Positions 21,901 to 33,772 of a stretch of 64,000 nt of DNA are shown in pieces; position 1 is the stretch's first letter, and the number at the start of each line of letters is the position of its first letter. The notes beneath the pieces are model-generated. The model saw only the letters and a program-made list of their open reading frames with translations, was not told the DNA's origin and did no database searches. The DNA is from Cutaneotrichosporon cavernicola. Taxonomy: Eukaryota > Basidiomycota > Tremellomycetes > Trichosporonales > Trichosporonaceae. The position numbers were made by a program, and so were the translations under genes. The stretch lies in assembly GCF_030864355.1 (NCBI RefSeq), contig NC_083398.1:744001-808000 (forward strand). Reading direction: 5' to 3'.

Positions 21901-23313
21901 CAGCTGCGCATGACCACGCCATGCCATGAGCTCATTGGATCTCGTTCATGACATATTTCATTCATGACAATGCGAGACATCCACCACGAGACATCCACCA
22001 CAACGGCAAGTACTAATCATAGTGGAGATCAACATTGCGTCATGATCGGCGATCAGCTCCAACTTCGGCTTGACGGCATGAAATAGGTTTGACAGTTGTC
22101 ATGATCGATTGTGCGCAGCGCCTTTGCATCTGTGTCGCATGTGAGCAACCATGCGTTGCCACCCAAGCGCTGACTGGTTGTCCTTGAGCATGCGAGTCGC
22201 CACTCAGTGGCAGTGTGGAGGCTGGATGATGGCAGATGGCGCGCATATCTGGTCCTCTGCGTCAGAAACAACTGCCAGACAGACAATTGGGCAACTTAGC
22301 TCGCCACCCAAGTGCTCAAAGAATGGGTCTCTTGTGCAGGCATAGGTGTAGCTGTTACATCAGGTCGCCTGAATTGCAGGTGCGTTCCATCGCAATGGAA
22401 CATGGAACACACAAGCATGTTCCATTGCTTTCCGCTTCACATGCCTCCGCGACGCGTCGTGTTCTCCCGACTTGCCACCTTTCTCCGCGCACAAGCGGTG
22501 ACAGTGGAGACTTTCTTCCAGTGACAGAGGAGTTTGATGTTTGAGGGGATGTGTCTTCTGCACAGCCCCTACAGCTGAACGGCTAGCCGCTCCACACAAT
22601 GACCATATGATTGTCTCCATTTCTCCAAAGATCCAAGGTGTCGTGTTCTGCCAAGCTGGCAAGTCACTTTGTGTAATCTGAAACGAGACGCGATGGCAGT
22701 GCTCGTTGAAACGCCACAAAGCGCTCCTTTCGCGCAAAACGGGGTGGCTGGATCAGATTGCAAGGCCGCCCAGGCGTGTCGGGATCACGGTTAACTGCCA
22801 CACTCTCGTCGCCTCGTTTCAGAACTCACACCTCGCCTCATCCCGATCTCCGACGATCCCGGACACCTGTCCGACTGGCCACCCCGAAGATGACGAGATG
22901 ACGGAAATCATAGCCGCCACGCCAGCCGTCCCCGCAAAGCGTCGTCTACTGACATACCCGGACCCAACGGCCTGCACAGCACACATGAATGGTTCATCGC
23001 CTCTTACATGCTCGTTGCTAGAAACCGGACAGTTGCTGTGTACTCCTGATCACTGTGGTCAAGCTTCATGTCATCATTGAGCTCGTACAATACTGCCTTC
23101 CTTCCGGAGCAGTCGGTTTGTGAGGCCTCCGTCCCCGCCCCCAAACTCACCTCAATACTGTCCTTCTCCTTCGCCTCTGTCTCCCCATCTGCCTTTGCCT
23201 TGGGTTTCCCTTCGTCCTTTGTCTCCTCCTTCCCCTTGACCCCGCCCTCTCCTTCCACCTTAGCCTCTACCTTAGCTCCCTCCCCTCTCTCCGCCTCCGC
23301 ATCCGCCTCCGCC
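18984..23313. other. 4.3 kb gene-free region
   Basis: I found no frame with family motifs and no set of the local donor/acceptor blocks joining open frames. Contents: an upstream region for the minus-strand gene ending at 18983 (GGTTG repeats near 19480), several TTCATGAC copies between 21835 and 21970, a doubled CGAGACATCCACCAC at about 21973-22001, and a 13 bp perfect inverted repeat at 22392-22428. The right end (23004-23313) is purine-rich on the minus strand, beyond the macrodomain stop. Confidence 0.5.
22392..22428. repeat. 13 bp perfect inverted repeat with 11 nt loop
   Basis: GCAATGGAACATG at 22392-22404 is mirrored exactly by CATGTTCCATTGC at 22416-22428. It could form a hairpin or bind a dimeric protein. 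It lies inside the gene-free region. Confidence 0.9.
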
Positions 23314-24249
23314 TCATGGGCTGCGGCTTTTTGCCTCGGGGATCGGGAAGTAGTCCGTTACCAGCTCGTTGTACACCTTCTCGTCCTTCTCCAGGAACAC
23401 GACGTATACGACGTGCTTGATCTGGCGTCAGCTCTAGGCGCTCCGGCAGCTAACAGAGTCGTTCTTCTCGAGGAACTCGCGTGTCGTCTTGAGTGCGATT
23501 TGCGTTGCGTCGCGGATGGGGTAGCCGTCTGGTGTTAGGTGTGCATCATACTCAGCTTCTCCCTCCCCATTATCGCAAGACCCCCTTGCTCTCGCCCTCT
23601 TCCGAACACACTCACAGATACCAGTGGATACGCTCGGGAATCCAATCGACCCTCCTCCGTTCTCCGCACACAGCTCCAGTGCGCTCTGGTAACATGACTT
23701 GAGCAGTCGCGCACTCTCCTCCTTGCGGTCTGCGTGGTATATCGGCCCAACAGTGTGTCCGATGAACTTGGACGGGAGCTGGGGTCAGTCTCTCCCCTCC
23801 TCCATCATCATTCCTCCCTGCTGTTGGTGCACTCACGTTGTACCCCTTAGTCAACTTGGTCTCGCCCGTATTCGCTCCGCCGAGGCCAGCACACTCCTTG
23901 AGCAGCTCCTTGCCGGCGGCGCGGTGGATCGCACCGTCCACGCCGCCGCCACCCATGAGGCTCCTGTTGGCCGCGTTGACGATCATGTCGGCCTTGAGCT
24001 TAGTGATGTCGCCTGGGGTCAGCAGCGGTTGGGGGAAAGGGGAGGTAGGGACAACGGGGAAGTGGACGTAGGTGTGAGGTCGAGGGAGAAGCAGAAGTAA
24101 TGGGTTGGTTTGAGGCACATGAGGAGCTCACCTCTCCAGATGGCGATACGCGCGTTGAGCTCGGCATCAGGCTTGTACTCGTTGCTGCTCCCGTCGGCAT
24201 GTGTGTCAACAATGGAGGGGAGAGTGGCGGGGTCGACAAAGCTGGACAT
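23314..24249 (-). CDS. Macrodomain protein (ADP-ribose hydrolase type)
   Basis: MacroD-type macrodomain that likely removes ADP-ribose from proteins or hydrolyses O-acetyl-ADP-ribose. Exons (minus): 24132-24249, 23837-24012, 23616-23778, 23455-23528, 23314-23421, giving 212 residues. Diagnostic segments are [33 protein letters not shown] and [15 protein letters not shown], the ADP-ribose-binding loops of this family. Introns are 119, 58, 87 and 33 nt; the last has an unusual GTTAGC donor. The start at 24249 is preferred, but an in-frame ATG at 24339 would add 30 residues. The protein ends at the TGA at 23314, yet another frame just downstream is open and Lys/Glu-rich. It diverges from VPS39. 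Confidence 0.9.
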
Positions 24250-24496
24250 GGTACGTGCTCTCTTTGGCGGGGGAGAGGTTCGCAGCGCTGATTGAAAGTA
24301 AGAGAAGACGGATGGGTTCTTGCCTAGTGATGGGGCCATTCCAAGTTGAGAAGGAAGGTAGAAATAGTTGTTGGACAATCCGAGTACCCACGACGTCACA
24401 AATGTCAGCTCAACCTCCACATCGTTCCTCGACTTCCTCCATCCGCCATCCCTCATTCCATCCGCGACGCTCGCTCGCTCGCTCATTGCCGCCGGG
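24250..24496. promoter_or_regulatory. Divergent promoter, macrodomain gene / VPS39
   Basis: 247 bp between two outward-facing starts. It includes a GCTCGCTCGCTCGCTC run at about 24470-24485. No known site is recognised. Confidence 0.45.
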
Positions 24497-27400
24497 ATGG
24501 GAAGCCACGCCCTCCACCCCCTCCTCGCGGCCAAGGCCCGCATCACCACCCTCCACCAACACGGTGCGCACCTTGTCTGCTGACCGCTGACGTTAGATGG
24601 TACACTGTACGCCGGCTGCGCAGACGGGAGTGTCCGGTACTACGACGGCGCCGAGCTCAAGGCATCATACCAGTTGAGTAGGAGGCAGATTGACGCGCTC
24701 GCCGTCCTCCCCGTCTCGGGACTGCTCGTCGTGCTGGCCGGTAAGCCCTTCCTTGTCAAGGCTGATCCAGACCAAACCGTCTCGCTCTACAAACTCGACC
24801 ATCCGAGTAGAGCCAAGGTCCTCACGCAGGCACGCTATGCCCAAGCATTTGCAGCCACGACCTACATGGCCCCAGGCAAGCCTTCCGAAGGAAGTGCTAC
24901 GGCCGCCAAGACCAGACGCGACCTGCTGGTCGTGGGCTGCTCAAAGAAGGTTGTGGTGTATGGTGCCGGCGCGCGTCTCGGCGAGGCATGGGAGCTGACG
25001 CTGCCCCATACGCCGCGCGCCGTCATCTTCCCCGCACCGGTGTACGCCGACCTCCCCGGCGCCGTGCATCTCCTGTACTCTCCGAGCGCCAGCACGCTGC
25101 TGCACATCAAAGCCAGCCCGGCCGCGAATAGGCTCAGTGCAACTGACCTGCCCATGACCGGATACCCCGCGTCCAGAGACGGAACGAGGCCAGCCGTGCC
25201 CGATAGTGGATGGGGACGGTTGGGCGGGTTTATGCGCGGTGCGGCGCTCCCTGTTGGCACGCGGACGGTTGGCGGCGAGGTCGCGCTCGTCCGCGACGAC
25301 CTCGGCGTCTTCTTCTCGTCCGAGGGCAACTTTACGAGGGACGAGTCGCTCCACTGGCCAACGGTACCAGAAGCCTTAGGTGAGATCGGCAGTATGTGGG
25401 TTCGCTAACAACCAGCCTTCTCCAACCCCTTTCTCTACTCGGTTCTTCCTGCAGCGGCGGCCGTCGCTGGTCAGCCTGCATCCCTCCCCACCATCCAGGT
25501 ACACCTCGCTCCGACGCTCACATTGCGAGACACGATCACCTTCCCTGCTCCCACTACTGGGTCGCTCTCCGTTGCCGCCGTCAATGTCGGCGCGACGTCG
25601 ACCGACGGCAGGAAGAGCTCCAAGCTCCTCCTCGTGTCCACGCCGACCGACCGCACCCTCGCGCTAGAAGGCAGCACGATCTGGGAGGTGCGAGGTACCG
25701 ACATCGGGGAACAGGTCGACGAGCTCGTCAGGGAGGGGAGAGTGATGGACGCGATTGGCCTCGTCGAGGCCGTCGGGGACACCGGACTCGAAGAGGTGAG
25801 CTGTACCGCGTGGCTTCAGCTGACACCAGACCCAACGCCTGCCCCGCCTGCGCATCCTCAACGCGTTGGCGCAGTTCGCACGGGGCGAATACCAGCCCGC
25901 GCTCGAGACGTTCACCGTGTTCAACGTCAATCCTGCAAAGGTCATCGCGCTGTATCCCAGAACCGCAATATCTGGTAACCTCGCCGTGCCGAGGGAGGAG
26001 TGGATGAAGCTCTTCGGCGCGGTCGAGGGCGCGAGACTCGAACCTGAGGTCCTGCCAGTCATCGCTTCCCCGAAACCTTCGGTCATCCGCAATGCGCATT
26101 TAGCGTTGGCGAGGAAGAAGAGCAACGACACGATTGCGTCGGTCGCGAGCACCTCTAGAGAGCATCCGGACAGCCCGCCCAAGATCATGTCGCCGCCCCC
26201 GATGGACGATGGTGAGTTAACGCACAAACTTACTCTAACTCGCACAGAGACACTGCCCCGCAAGGCGGTCGACGAGCTGATCTACTACCTCTCCGACCGG
26301 CGACAGAAGCTCGGCGGCGCAATCCCTGCGCTCAAGGACCCACTGCCCGCCGAGGCTGACCTCCCATCACTGTCTGAGGTCCACGCAGCGATGATCCACG
26401 ACCTCCCGGACGGCCCGTTGATCGACCTCGACCCAGAACAACTCCTCCGCACTGCACAGGTCGTGTACACGTCCCTGCTGAAGGTGTATCTCGTCGCCCG
26501 TCCCAGCCTTGTAGGCAGTCTGTGCCGTATCGAGAACTGGGTGGACGTCGCGGAGGTCGAGCCGCTGTTGCGAGAAAAAGGAGTGAGCTCCTGGATGATC
26601 ACAGAAGCTGACACCAGCGTATCGATGACTTGCGGGACCTGTACATGCAGAAGGGCATGCACGACAAGGCGTTGGGGATGCTGTTGGAGTAGGTTATGAC
26701 CAAGACGCTTCTAACCTTCACAGGCAGGCGAAGGAGGAGGACGACCCGTTGGATAGGTACCCGCCAACAGTGCGGTACCTTGAGAAGCTCGGTCCGAAGC
26801 ACCTGCAACTCATCTTCGACTCCTCGCGCTGGATCTTCGAGGAAGACCCGGGGCGTGGCTTGCAGGTCAGTTGTCCTGCCATTTGAGAACTGATGGCAGA
26901 TCTTCACCGCGGACGAGCCAGAGGTCGACGCACTCCCGCGCGACAAGGTCGTTGCCTTCCTTGAGGAGGTCGACTGGAAGGGCGGCATTACCTACCTGGA
27001 GCACGTCTTCGAGCTGGGCGACACTTCCCCCGAGCTGCACGACAAGCTTGTCGAGCTGTACTTGCGGCGCCTGAAATCAGCTACAGGGTCGGAACGCGAC
27101 GAGGCGCTCAAGACGCTCCTCGCCTTCCTAAACGACTCCACGCACTACCGCCCATACCGGCTCCTCTCCAAGCTGCCTGTCCAAAGTGAGTTCCTGCCCA
27201 CTCCCCCCCCCCCCCTTATCCTGCTAAGACAGACGCGCCCGAAGCCCAGGCTGTCCTCCTAGGTCGGTTGGGAAAACATGACGAAGCGCTCCGACTCTAC
27301 ATCTATACGCTGAAAGACTACGCCGCCGCCGAAGCATACTGCGCGCGCGTGCACGCCAAGGAGCCGGAGCGTGGCCTCTTCCTCCACCTCCTGCGTCTGT

Positions 27401-27876
27401 ATCTCCGTCCTGTCAAGGAGGAGGTACTCGTCGCCCCGGCACTTGCACTCGTCGCGCGACATGGGAAACGTATGGACGCGCGGGCCGTGCTCGACCTCCT
27501 CCCGCCCCTCGTCCCGGTTAAGGAGCTACACGACTTCTTCCTCCGCACACTGGGTGATGAGCGCGCTCGCCGTAACGAGCACCGTATCACGCGTGGACTG
27601 CTCGCAGCGCGCAAAGCTCAGGCGGAGCGCCTCGTCGTCGGACTGGAAGTCAAGCGTGTGCGCGTGACTGACCAGCGCATGTGAGCTTAGGAATTGAGAT
27701 GGAGCTGACCCCAGCTGTCCGCAGTGCCAGAAGCGGCTGGGACAAAGCGCCATCGCCGTACATGCGCCAAGGTGAGCTGCACGATTCGATTGGAACAAGC
27801 TGACACCAGGGGCGAAGTCACCCACCTGCATTGCAAGGATCTGTTCTCTGAGCGCCTCGCGCGCGCTCGCGCTTGA
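24497..27876 (+). CDS. VPS39: HOPS complex subunit Vps39/Vam6
   Basis: HOPS tether that binds the vacuolar Rab Ypt7 and drives late-endosome/vacuole fusion. Eleven exons, with introns at 24564-24596, 25380-25415, 25796-25829, 26212-26247, 26583-26617, 26689-26723, 26866-26899, 27186-27232, 27681-27714 and 27772-27809, give 1005 residues (yeast Vam6 has 1049). The N-terminal CNH-type beta-propeller begins DGTLYAGCADGSVRYYDG. The middle and C-terminal helices (LLGRLGKHDEALRLYIYTL, AEAYCARVH) are clathrin-repeat/Vps39 domain-2 segments. The end has CPQCQKRLG ... HLHCK, the degenerate zinc finger typical of Vps39. Introns are 33-47 nt with CTGACxCCAG-type ends. It converges on MSC2 with a 41 bp gap. 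Confidence 0.92.
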
Positions 27877-27917
27877 GTATACGAAACACCCTGCACGATA
27901 TATCCTTATGCATAATA

Positions 27918-30203
27918 CTACGATGTCATGCAGGTGCAGAAGCGCTCGTCTCCTTCGATTTGGAGCACGAGCTCCTTTAAGCCCGGCACGCGAGAGCGCA
28001 AAGCGGCCTCGACCCGTGCCGATACTTTTGCGGGGTCGGCGCCAGGGGCGAGCTGGACGTGTAGGGAGCCGACGAGGTTGGCGCCCTCGCGCGGCCACAG
28101 GCGCGCGGCCGAGTAGGACTTGACGCCGCGCACGGTCGAGACGTCGCCGAGCGCCTTGCGGAGCGTCGGCTCGGAGTACGGTCCCACGTCTAGGACCAGG
28201 ACGCGCGCGGCATCGAGCACGAGCGGGAAGACGGAGGCGAGGATAAGCGTCGCGATGAACAGTGAGGCGAGGGGGTCGAAACCCGTCCACCCCGTCCAGC
28301 GGATCAGGAGGGTGGAGACGATGACGCCGACCGAACCGAGCGTGTCGGCCATGACGTGCAGGAAAACGCCGCGCATGTTGTGTGAATGGGCGTCGTCGTG
28401 GTCGTGGTCATGGTCGTCGTCGTGACCATGGGAGTGGCCGTGGGAGTGGTCGTGTGAGTGAGAGTGCCCGTGGACGTGGTCGTGCGAGTGCCCATGAGAG
28501 TGGCCGTGACCGTGGGAGTGGCCGTTAGCATTGGTGTGGTCAGAATGCTCCCCATTCTTGTGGTCATGCTTGTGATCATGTCCGTGGCTGTGCTCGTGCC
28601 CATGTCCACCATCACAGCCATCATTCTCGTGCGCCATGCCGTTGAGGTGATCCGTCTTCTTGTCGTGCACGATGTGAGCGTGGCCGTTCCCGTTGGTATG
28701 CTCGTGTGCATGACCATGGTCGTGTGCGTGACCAACCCCGTGCGAGTGTCCATGACTGTGGCCGTGGTGGTGGTGCCCGCCAGTGGCCCACATGCCAAAG
28801 AGGTTAATGAGCAGGCCGATCGTACTGACAAGGAGAAGTTGGCGCGTCTCCATCTCGGGCGGGTTCAGCACACGCTGGATCGCCTCAAAGATGATGAAGA
28901 TCGAGATGAGGATGAGGAAGCAGCCTGGTGTCAGCTCATCGCCAAGTATCATCAGCTGGATACTCACCGTTGATGAATCCCGACAAAGTCTCGACGCGCG
29001 AGTAGCCAAACGTGTACTGCCCGTCTGGCTTCCATGTGGCCGCGACGGATGCCCATAGCCCGACGCCGATACCGAGGCAGTCGAACAGCATGTGGATGGC
29101 TGATGTCAGCTTATTCTGCAACAGGAAGCTGTGACTCACCGTCCGAAATCAGGCCTAGGGAGTTGGTCGCAATTCCATACGCCATCTGCACGCCCATGTA
29201 TGCGAGGTTGAGGCATAAGAAGCCGAAGATGCGTCGGCTCGCCGGCGTGCGGATCACCGTGAGGAGGTGTGGCCTCCAGGCTGCCGGCAGCAGGGCGAGT
29301 GGAGTATGGAGGGAGAACCTTGGGCCGGTCGAGACGGACGGCGTGGACCGGGGGAAGGCCCAGCCATTCAGTGGGATGGCCTGCTTCTGGGCGAGGATGA
29401 CGGCTGGGACGACGGCCGCGAGGTCCACCAGCGGCGGACGGGGCGGGAGAGCGAACATCTGCGCGAGGGCCAGGTACGCAAGCCCGCTGGGGGAAGGGAG
29501 GGCGAGCGAGGTCAGCCCATGGAGGGGAAGGTAGGATGCCAGCGCCGCGACCGCGGAAAGGGCCCCGAGGGGGAGCGAGAGGGACTGACGTTAGCTCGGA
29601 GTGGCAACCAAGAGCTCACCGAGAAGACGAGGATGACGGCGCTGCCGGCCACAGCCGCCGCCAGCATTGGCACGGCCCACCCATCATCGCGCCTCCGTTT
29701 GGCGCCCAGCTTCCCCGCGACGCCGGAGATGGCTGCGAGCGCTGCAAGAGAACCGGCCGTCACCTCATCCCCAAACGCCGTGACGAAAGTGAGGGCAGCG
29801 ACGATAGCCGCTGCGCTCGCCGCGCGTGATGTCAATGTCGATGCGTTGGCTGCCGAAGAGGAGAGGAAGACGATCATGGTCGGACTGGGGTCAGCTCGAT
29901 CGGCTGCTGACCTTAACCCAATCTCTGTACGTACCGTAGTGGGCCGACATGCCTCGTCGCGAGGCCCCAGCATATTGTCTGGAGCACGCCGAGGCCAACG
30001 CCTAGCCCGTCTGCCGCGGCCTTTCGTCGCTTGTCCTTCCGTGTGATGCCGAGCTCTGCGCCCAATGCCCAGAGGCAGCGGAGGAGGACGAGAGCCGCGA
30101 CGGAGGAGACGGCCGTATCGGGGGCTGTGTCAAGCCCTCGTGGGGGGAGACGGGTGACGAGTGCGCGGGCCGATAGTGTGGCTAGAGGAGGGAGGAGCTG
30201 CAT
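27918..30203 (-). CDS. MSC2: Msc2-type zinc transporter (cation diffusion facilitator)
   Basis: CDF-family zinc transporter related to yeast Msc2 and human ZnT5, expected to move zinc into the ER/Golgi lumen. Exons (minus): 29935-30203, 29620-29884, 29140-29584, 28968-29099, 27918-28924; 705 residues (yeast Msc2 has 724). Many hydrophobic N-terminal helices precede the CDF core [19 protein letters not shown], whose HxxxD binds zinc; [12 protein letters not shown] supplies the second HxxxD. Between them lies a loop of about 140 residues dominated by HSHGHDHxH repeats. A CDF C-terminal cytosolic domain follows. Introns are 35-50 nt. Its 3' end faces VPS39 with 41 bp between stops. Confidence 0.92.
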
Positions 30204-31065
30204 CGCGAGGGTGGGGTTGTTGGGAAGGAGCGAGGGAAGGAGCGGGGGAAACGGGGGGAGGCGGTGTCTGGGGATGAGGCGGTGAGCCGTAGAGTGAAGC
30301 AGGTAGAGGCTGGACGATAAGAAAGCAAGATTAGGGCCGGGAGAAAATGGGCGAAGGAAGGAGTGGAAAGGAGGGTGATCGTTCGAACGTGTGTGATCGC
30401 GGTCCGGAACGCGACGCGCGCTTCAACTGACGGGTCGACTGACGATCTAACGAAACACCTGCTGGCGGCTAGTGGACTGACGGAGTGCAGGGCCTGTTGA
30501 CGTCCGAGTGGGGTCGGGCAGTCTAGTTTGTGCAAGGAGCAAGTTGAAGAAGAGATGAATCAAGATGCCAAGTCCCAAGCCCAAAGTCCCAAGTGACGGG
30601 CGATGGCGATGGAAATCCCTGTCTTTGACTTACCAGACAGGCACAGCCCGTGGAACAGTACTTGTGCCCTGGACGCGATCGACCAACTTGTTCTTGGTTT
30701 CGGGCGCACGCAGTTCGACAGCCGTCCTATTTACTGTGGAGCAGCTAGAATGGGCAGAGTCGAGAAGTGCCGAGTTTACCGAGACGTGGATGGATACAGG
30801 CCTGATGGTACATGTACTTTGCCACATGCCGACGCCACTGCGCTTGGACTGCTGGGCATTGCATTGAGCGGGACAAAATACGGGGCCCGTGGGCGTACAT
30901 TGGCGCAAGGCCGGATACGGTACCATTATCCACTTCAAGAGAATTCATGTCAATCGTTCCTTGCACACTTCCAACTCGCCTCTGCTACTAGCTCAAACAC
31001 ACTTCTTACATCCGAACACCTACTTGTACAACCAGGCTCACGCTCTATGTATACGGAACGACATT
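30204..31065. promoter_or_regulatory. MSC2 upstream / RIM101 3' region
   Basis: 862 bp between the MSC2 start and the RIM101 stop, both on the minus strand. Plus-strand open frames here have no family features and lack a plausible promoter. No zinc-response element is recognised. Confidence 0.4.
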
Positions 31066-33415
31066 CTAGGCGATGACCATGGGCGCCACGGGCGTCGGGG
31101 AGCGCTCGCGGTCACGGTCGACGCGGGACATTTCCGCGACTTGGCGACGCTTGAACTCGAGGTTGACAGCGAGGAGCCAAGCGCGGATGAGGGCCGCGTG
31201 GCGGCGGCGCATGTCCTCTGGGTTGGCAGTCGACGAGCGGCTGTCGTCCTCGAGCGAGAGGGGCGAGTCGGAGCGCGTGCGGTCCTCGAGCTCGAGGCGC
31301 TTGACACCGTGCACGAGCGTGTCGTCCGTGTGCCGCTTGACAGGAGGGTTGCGGGCGGGGGAGATGCCGCGGCGCAGCGAACGGAGTGACGGGAGCGGTG
31401 AGCTGTCGCCGTCGTGGTTGCCGATCGCGGGGAGCTTGAGGCTGGGGTGGCCCGAGCACAGGGCGCCGATCGGTATTCTTGGGCTGATGGTGTCGTCCGA
31501 CGACGTGTCGGACGCAGAGTCCTCGTCGTCGGCGACGGTCGAGCGTTCGCTGCTTTCGGTGTGGGGCGCAGCACCAAGAGGTGCAATGTGCCGGAAAGTC
31601 CGCTTGTAGAAGTCGCGAGGGGCGAGGGTCGCGGCGGGCACGGACGAGCGCGAGCGCGAACCGAGCGAGTCAAACGAGGCATAGCTCTGACCCTCGCCGT
31701 TGGCGGGCGAGACGTTCCACTCGGGGATCTGGGGGTACTGCGAGGCCGAGACGCCGCCGTAGAGCTGGCCGTGACCCATCTTCGAGGCAGCCGAGTGGCT
31801 GCCTGATCGGGGGAGGCCGGCGATGGGGCGGCGCGTGTGCTCGAGCTCGTTGACTGAGCCTGCACGCGGACGACCGTTGTCCATCCCGTCGAGTGAGGGG
31901 TAGAGCGAGCCGAGCGACACCGAGCCGTTGGGCGAGGGCGTCGACGTAGGGATACCCGGCATGCCGGCGAGGCCGAGCGATGCAAGCTCAGAAGGGTTGA
32001 AGAGATCCTCGATGGGCGAGTTCTCCGCCACTGAGAGCGGCGAGAGCGAGTTGCGCGACGACGAGGTACTCGAGCCTGAGTCGAGGCTGGGCATGCCGGC
32101 GGCGGTCTCACGACCGAGCGAGACCATGAACTGATTGAACATGGTGAGGTCCTGCTCGGTACGGATCTCGGGGATCTGGATAGGTGGGACTGAAGGAGTC
32201 TGACCGTTGTGACCGTGGCCGATGTTCGGGAGCGACGGGTATGAGAAGGGGGAGATGTTGCTCGGCAGGCCGGGGTTGCCGCCAAGCGACGGCATGTTGT
32301 ACGCGGTAGGAAGGCGGGGAGGCATAAGCGTGTTGAGGCGCGAGATCATTTCGACGTCGTAGACGGGGTCCATCTTGCGGCGCTTCATGTCCTCGATAAA
32401 GATGTCAAACGACTCCTCGTTGCCGCGCTTGACACCCTTGCCGAGGGCCTCCGACTGGAGCTGGACAGCAAGCGCCGACGACTGCTGCTGCTGGTACGCG
32501 AGCTGCTGGAGAGCAATGAGCTCACGCTGCTGGTAGGCGGCGAGCTCCTCGTGCTGCTTCCTATGGAGGGCGGCGATGACCAGCGGCGACGGTGCACCGT
32601 AGCCGTGAGAGGCCGAGGGTGGGACGCCGAGGTATTCTTTGGGCGAGTGCGGGTCGTGAGCTGACGATGAGGGCGAGAGCGAAAACGCTGGCGAGCGCTG
32701 GTGAGGAAGGCCGCTGCCATTCGACATGCGGCGGTCATCACGTGCCATAGGGTAACGCGCGTTGAAGTCGGGATCATTCGAGGTGGTGGCCTTGGACAAC
32801 TTGTGCAGCTGGTGGTGTTCCTGGGTGTGAATACGCTCGTGCTTCTTGAGGTCCTGGGGACGCTTGAATGTCTTGCCACAAACCTGGCACGGATGGGGCT
32901 TGAGAGGCGTGTGGACTGGGTTAGGTCAGCAATGGCGGCTAATGTGCGCTTAATCTCCGACGCGCGCCGAGTTCCGCGTCCGAGTGGCGGCGTCGGGCTA
33001 TGGATTATACGGACTACTCACCACGCAGGTGGGACGTGATGTGATCACGCTTGACACACTTGACACCACAGCCTTCCCATGCACAGGTCAGGCAGAGGTT
33101 GTTGGTCGATTTGCGGCCAATGTGCTTCTCGCACAGGTGCGTGTACAGGTCCTCTGGACCTGGAGCCGAGTACGTGCAGTCCTTCCACTTGCATCTGATG
33201 CCCTCGTCCAGCGGTCCCTCCTTACAAGGAGCGGCACGCTCTGGAACGTCGGGGTCTAGTTCGTCACGTTCCTCGACATCAGGAGGTGATGTGCGCGAGC
33301 GAGTGGTGGCGGTCGAATTGGGCGTGAGAGGGTCAACGCTGGACGCCGAGTCCGAGGCCGACGAGCCCGTCGGCGTACGTAGATATTGCGATGAGGGTAA
33401 GGGTGGGTATGCCAT
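31066..33415 (-). CDS. RIM101: pH-response zinc-finger transcription factor Rim101/PacC
   Basis: Transcription factor activated by proteolysis at alkaline pH; it controls pH response, ion homeostasis and cell-wall genes. Exons 33022-33415 and 31066-32915 (minus) with a 106 nt intron give 747 residues. Three C2H2 fingers are in the PacC arrangement: [13 protein letters not shown]...LYTHLCEKH, then [23 protein letters not shown] split by the intron, then [21 protein letters not shown]. Gln-rich ([13 protein letters not shown]) and Ser/Pro-rich regions follow, with an NLS-like MKRRKMDP. The C-terminal helix ([18 protein letters not shown]) may be part of the processing control. The start at 33415 is the first ATG before conserved sequence; the open frame upstream of it is leader. 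Its upstream region is rich in its own family's binding core. Confidence 0.94.
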
Positions 33416-33772
33416 GGTGTTTGGTGGGAGGCAAGGTGGGATGAGAATGAGGGAGGGTGGAGCGGGATGTGAGAGCGACGCAGGCGGCGTGCTGGGGTTG
33501 ACGTAGGCCGAGGTTGAGGATTTGGTGTTGGGGTGGGTGTCTCGGGGGCTGTTGGGCTTGAATGGGGCAGAGATAGAAGTGATAGAGAATGGTGTAGCGT
33601 ATTGAAACGACGTGAAAGAAGGAGAGTGTAGTTGGGAAAGAGTCGTAGAGAGCCGTTGATTGTTGAGGGAGTGGCGGTGCGGGTGGTGAGAGTTAGAGTA
33701 AGAGAGAGAGGAAGAGCAGGGGAAGGAGAGGAGAGGAGTAAAGGGGGTGTTCGACCAGTCTGTGGGTGGAAG

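Noticed and set aside
24250..24549. Longer N-terminus for the macrodomain protein up to 24549
   Set aside because: It would overlap the VPS39 start region and reads low-conservation sequence; the start at 24249 or at most 24339 is preferred.
30565..31076. Plus-strand frames between MSC2 and RIM101
   Set aside because: Two overlapping frames with no domains, no pyrimidine-rich leader and no conserved splice blocks.
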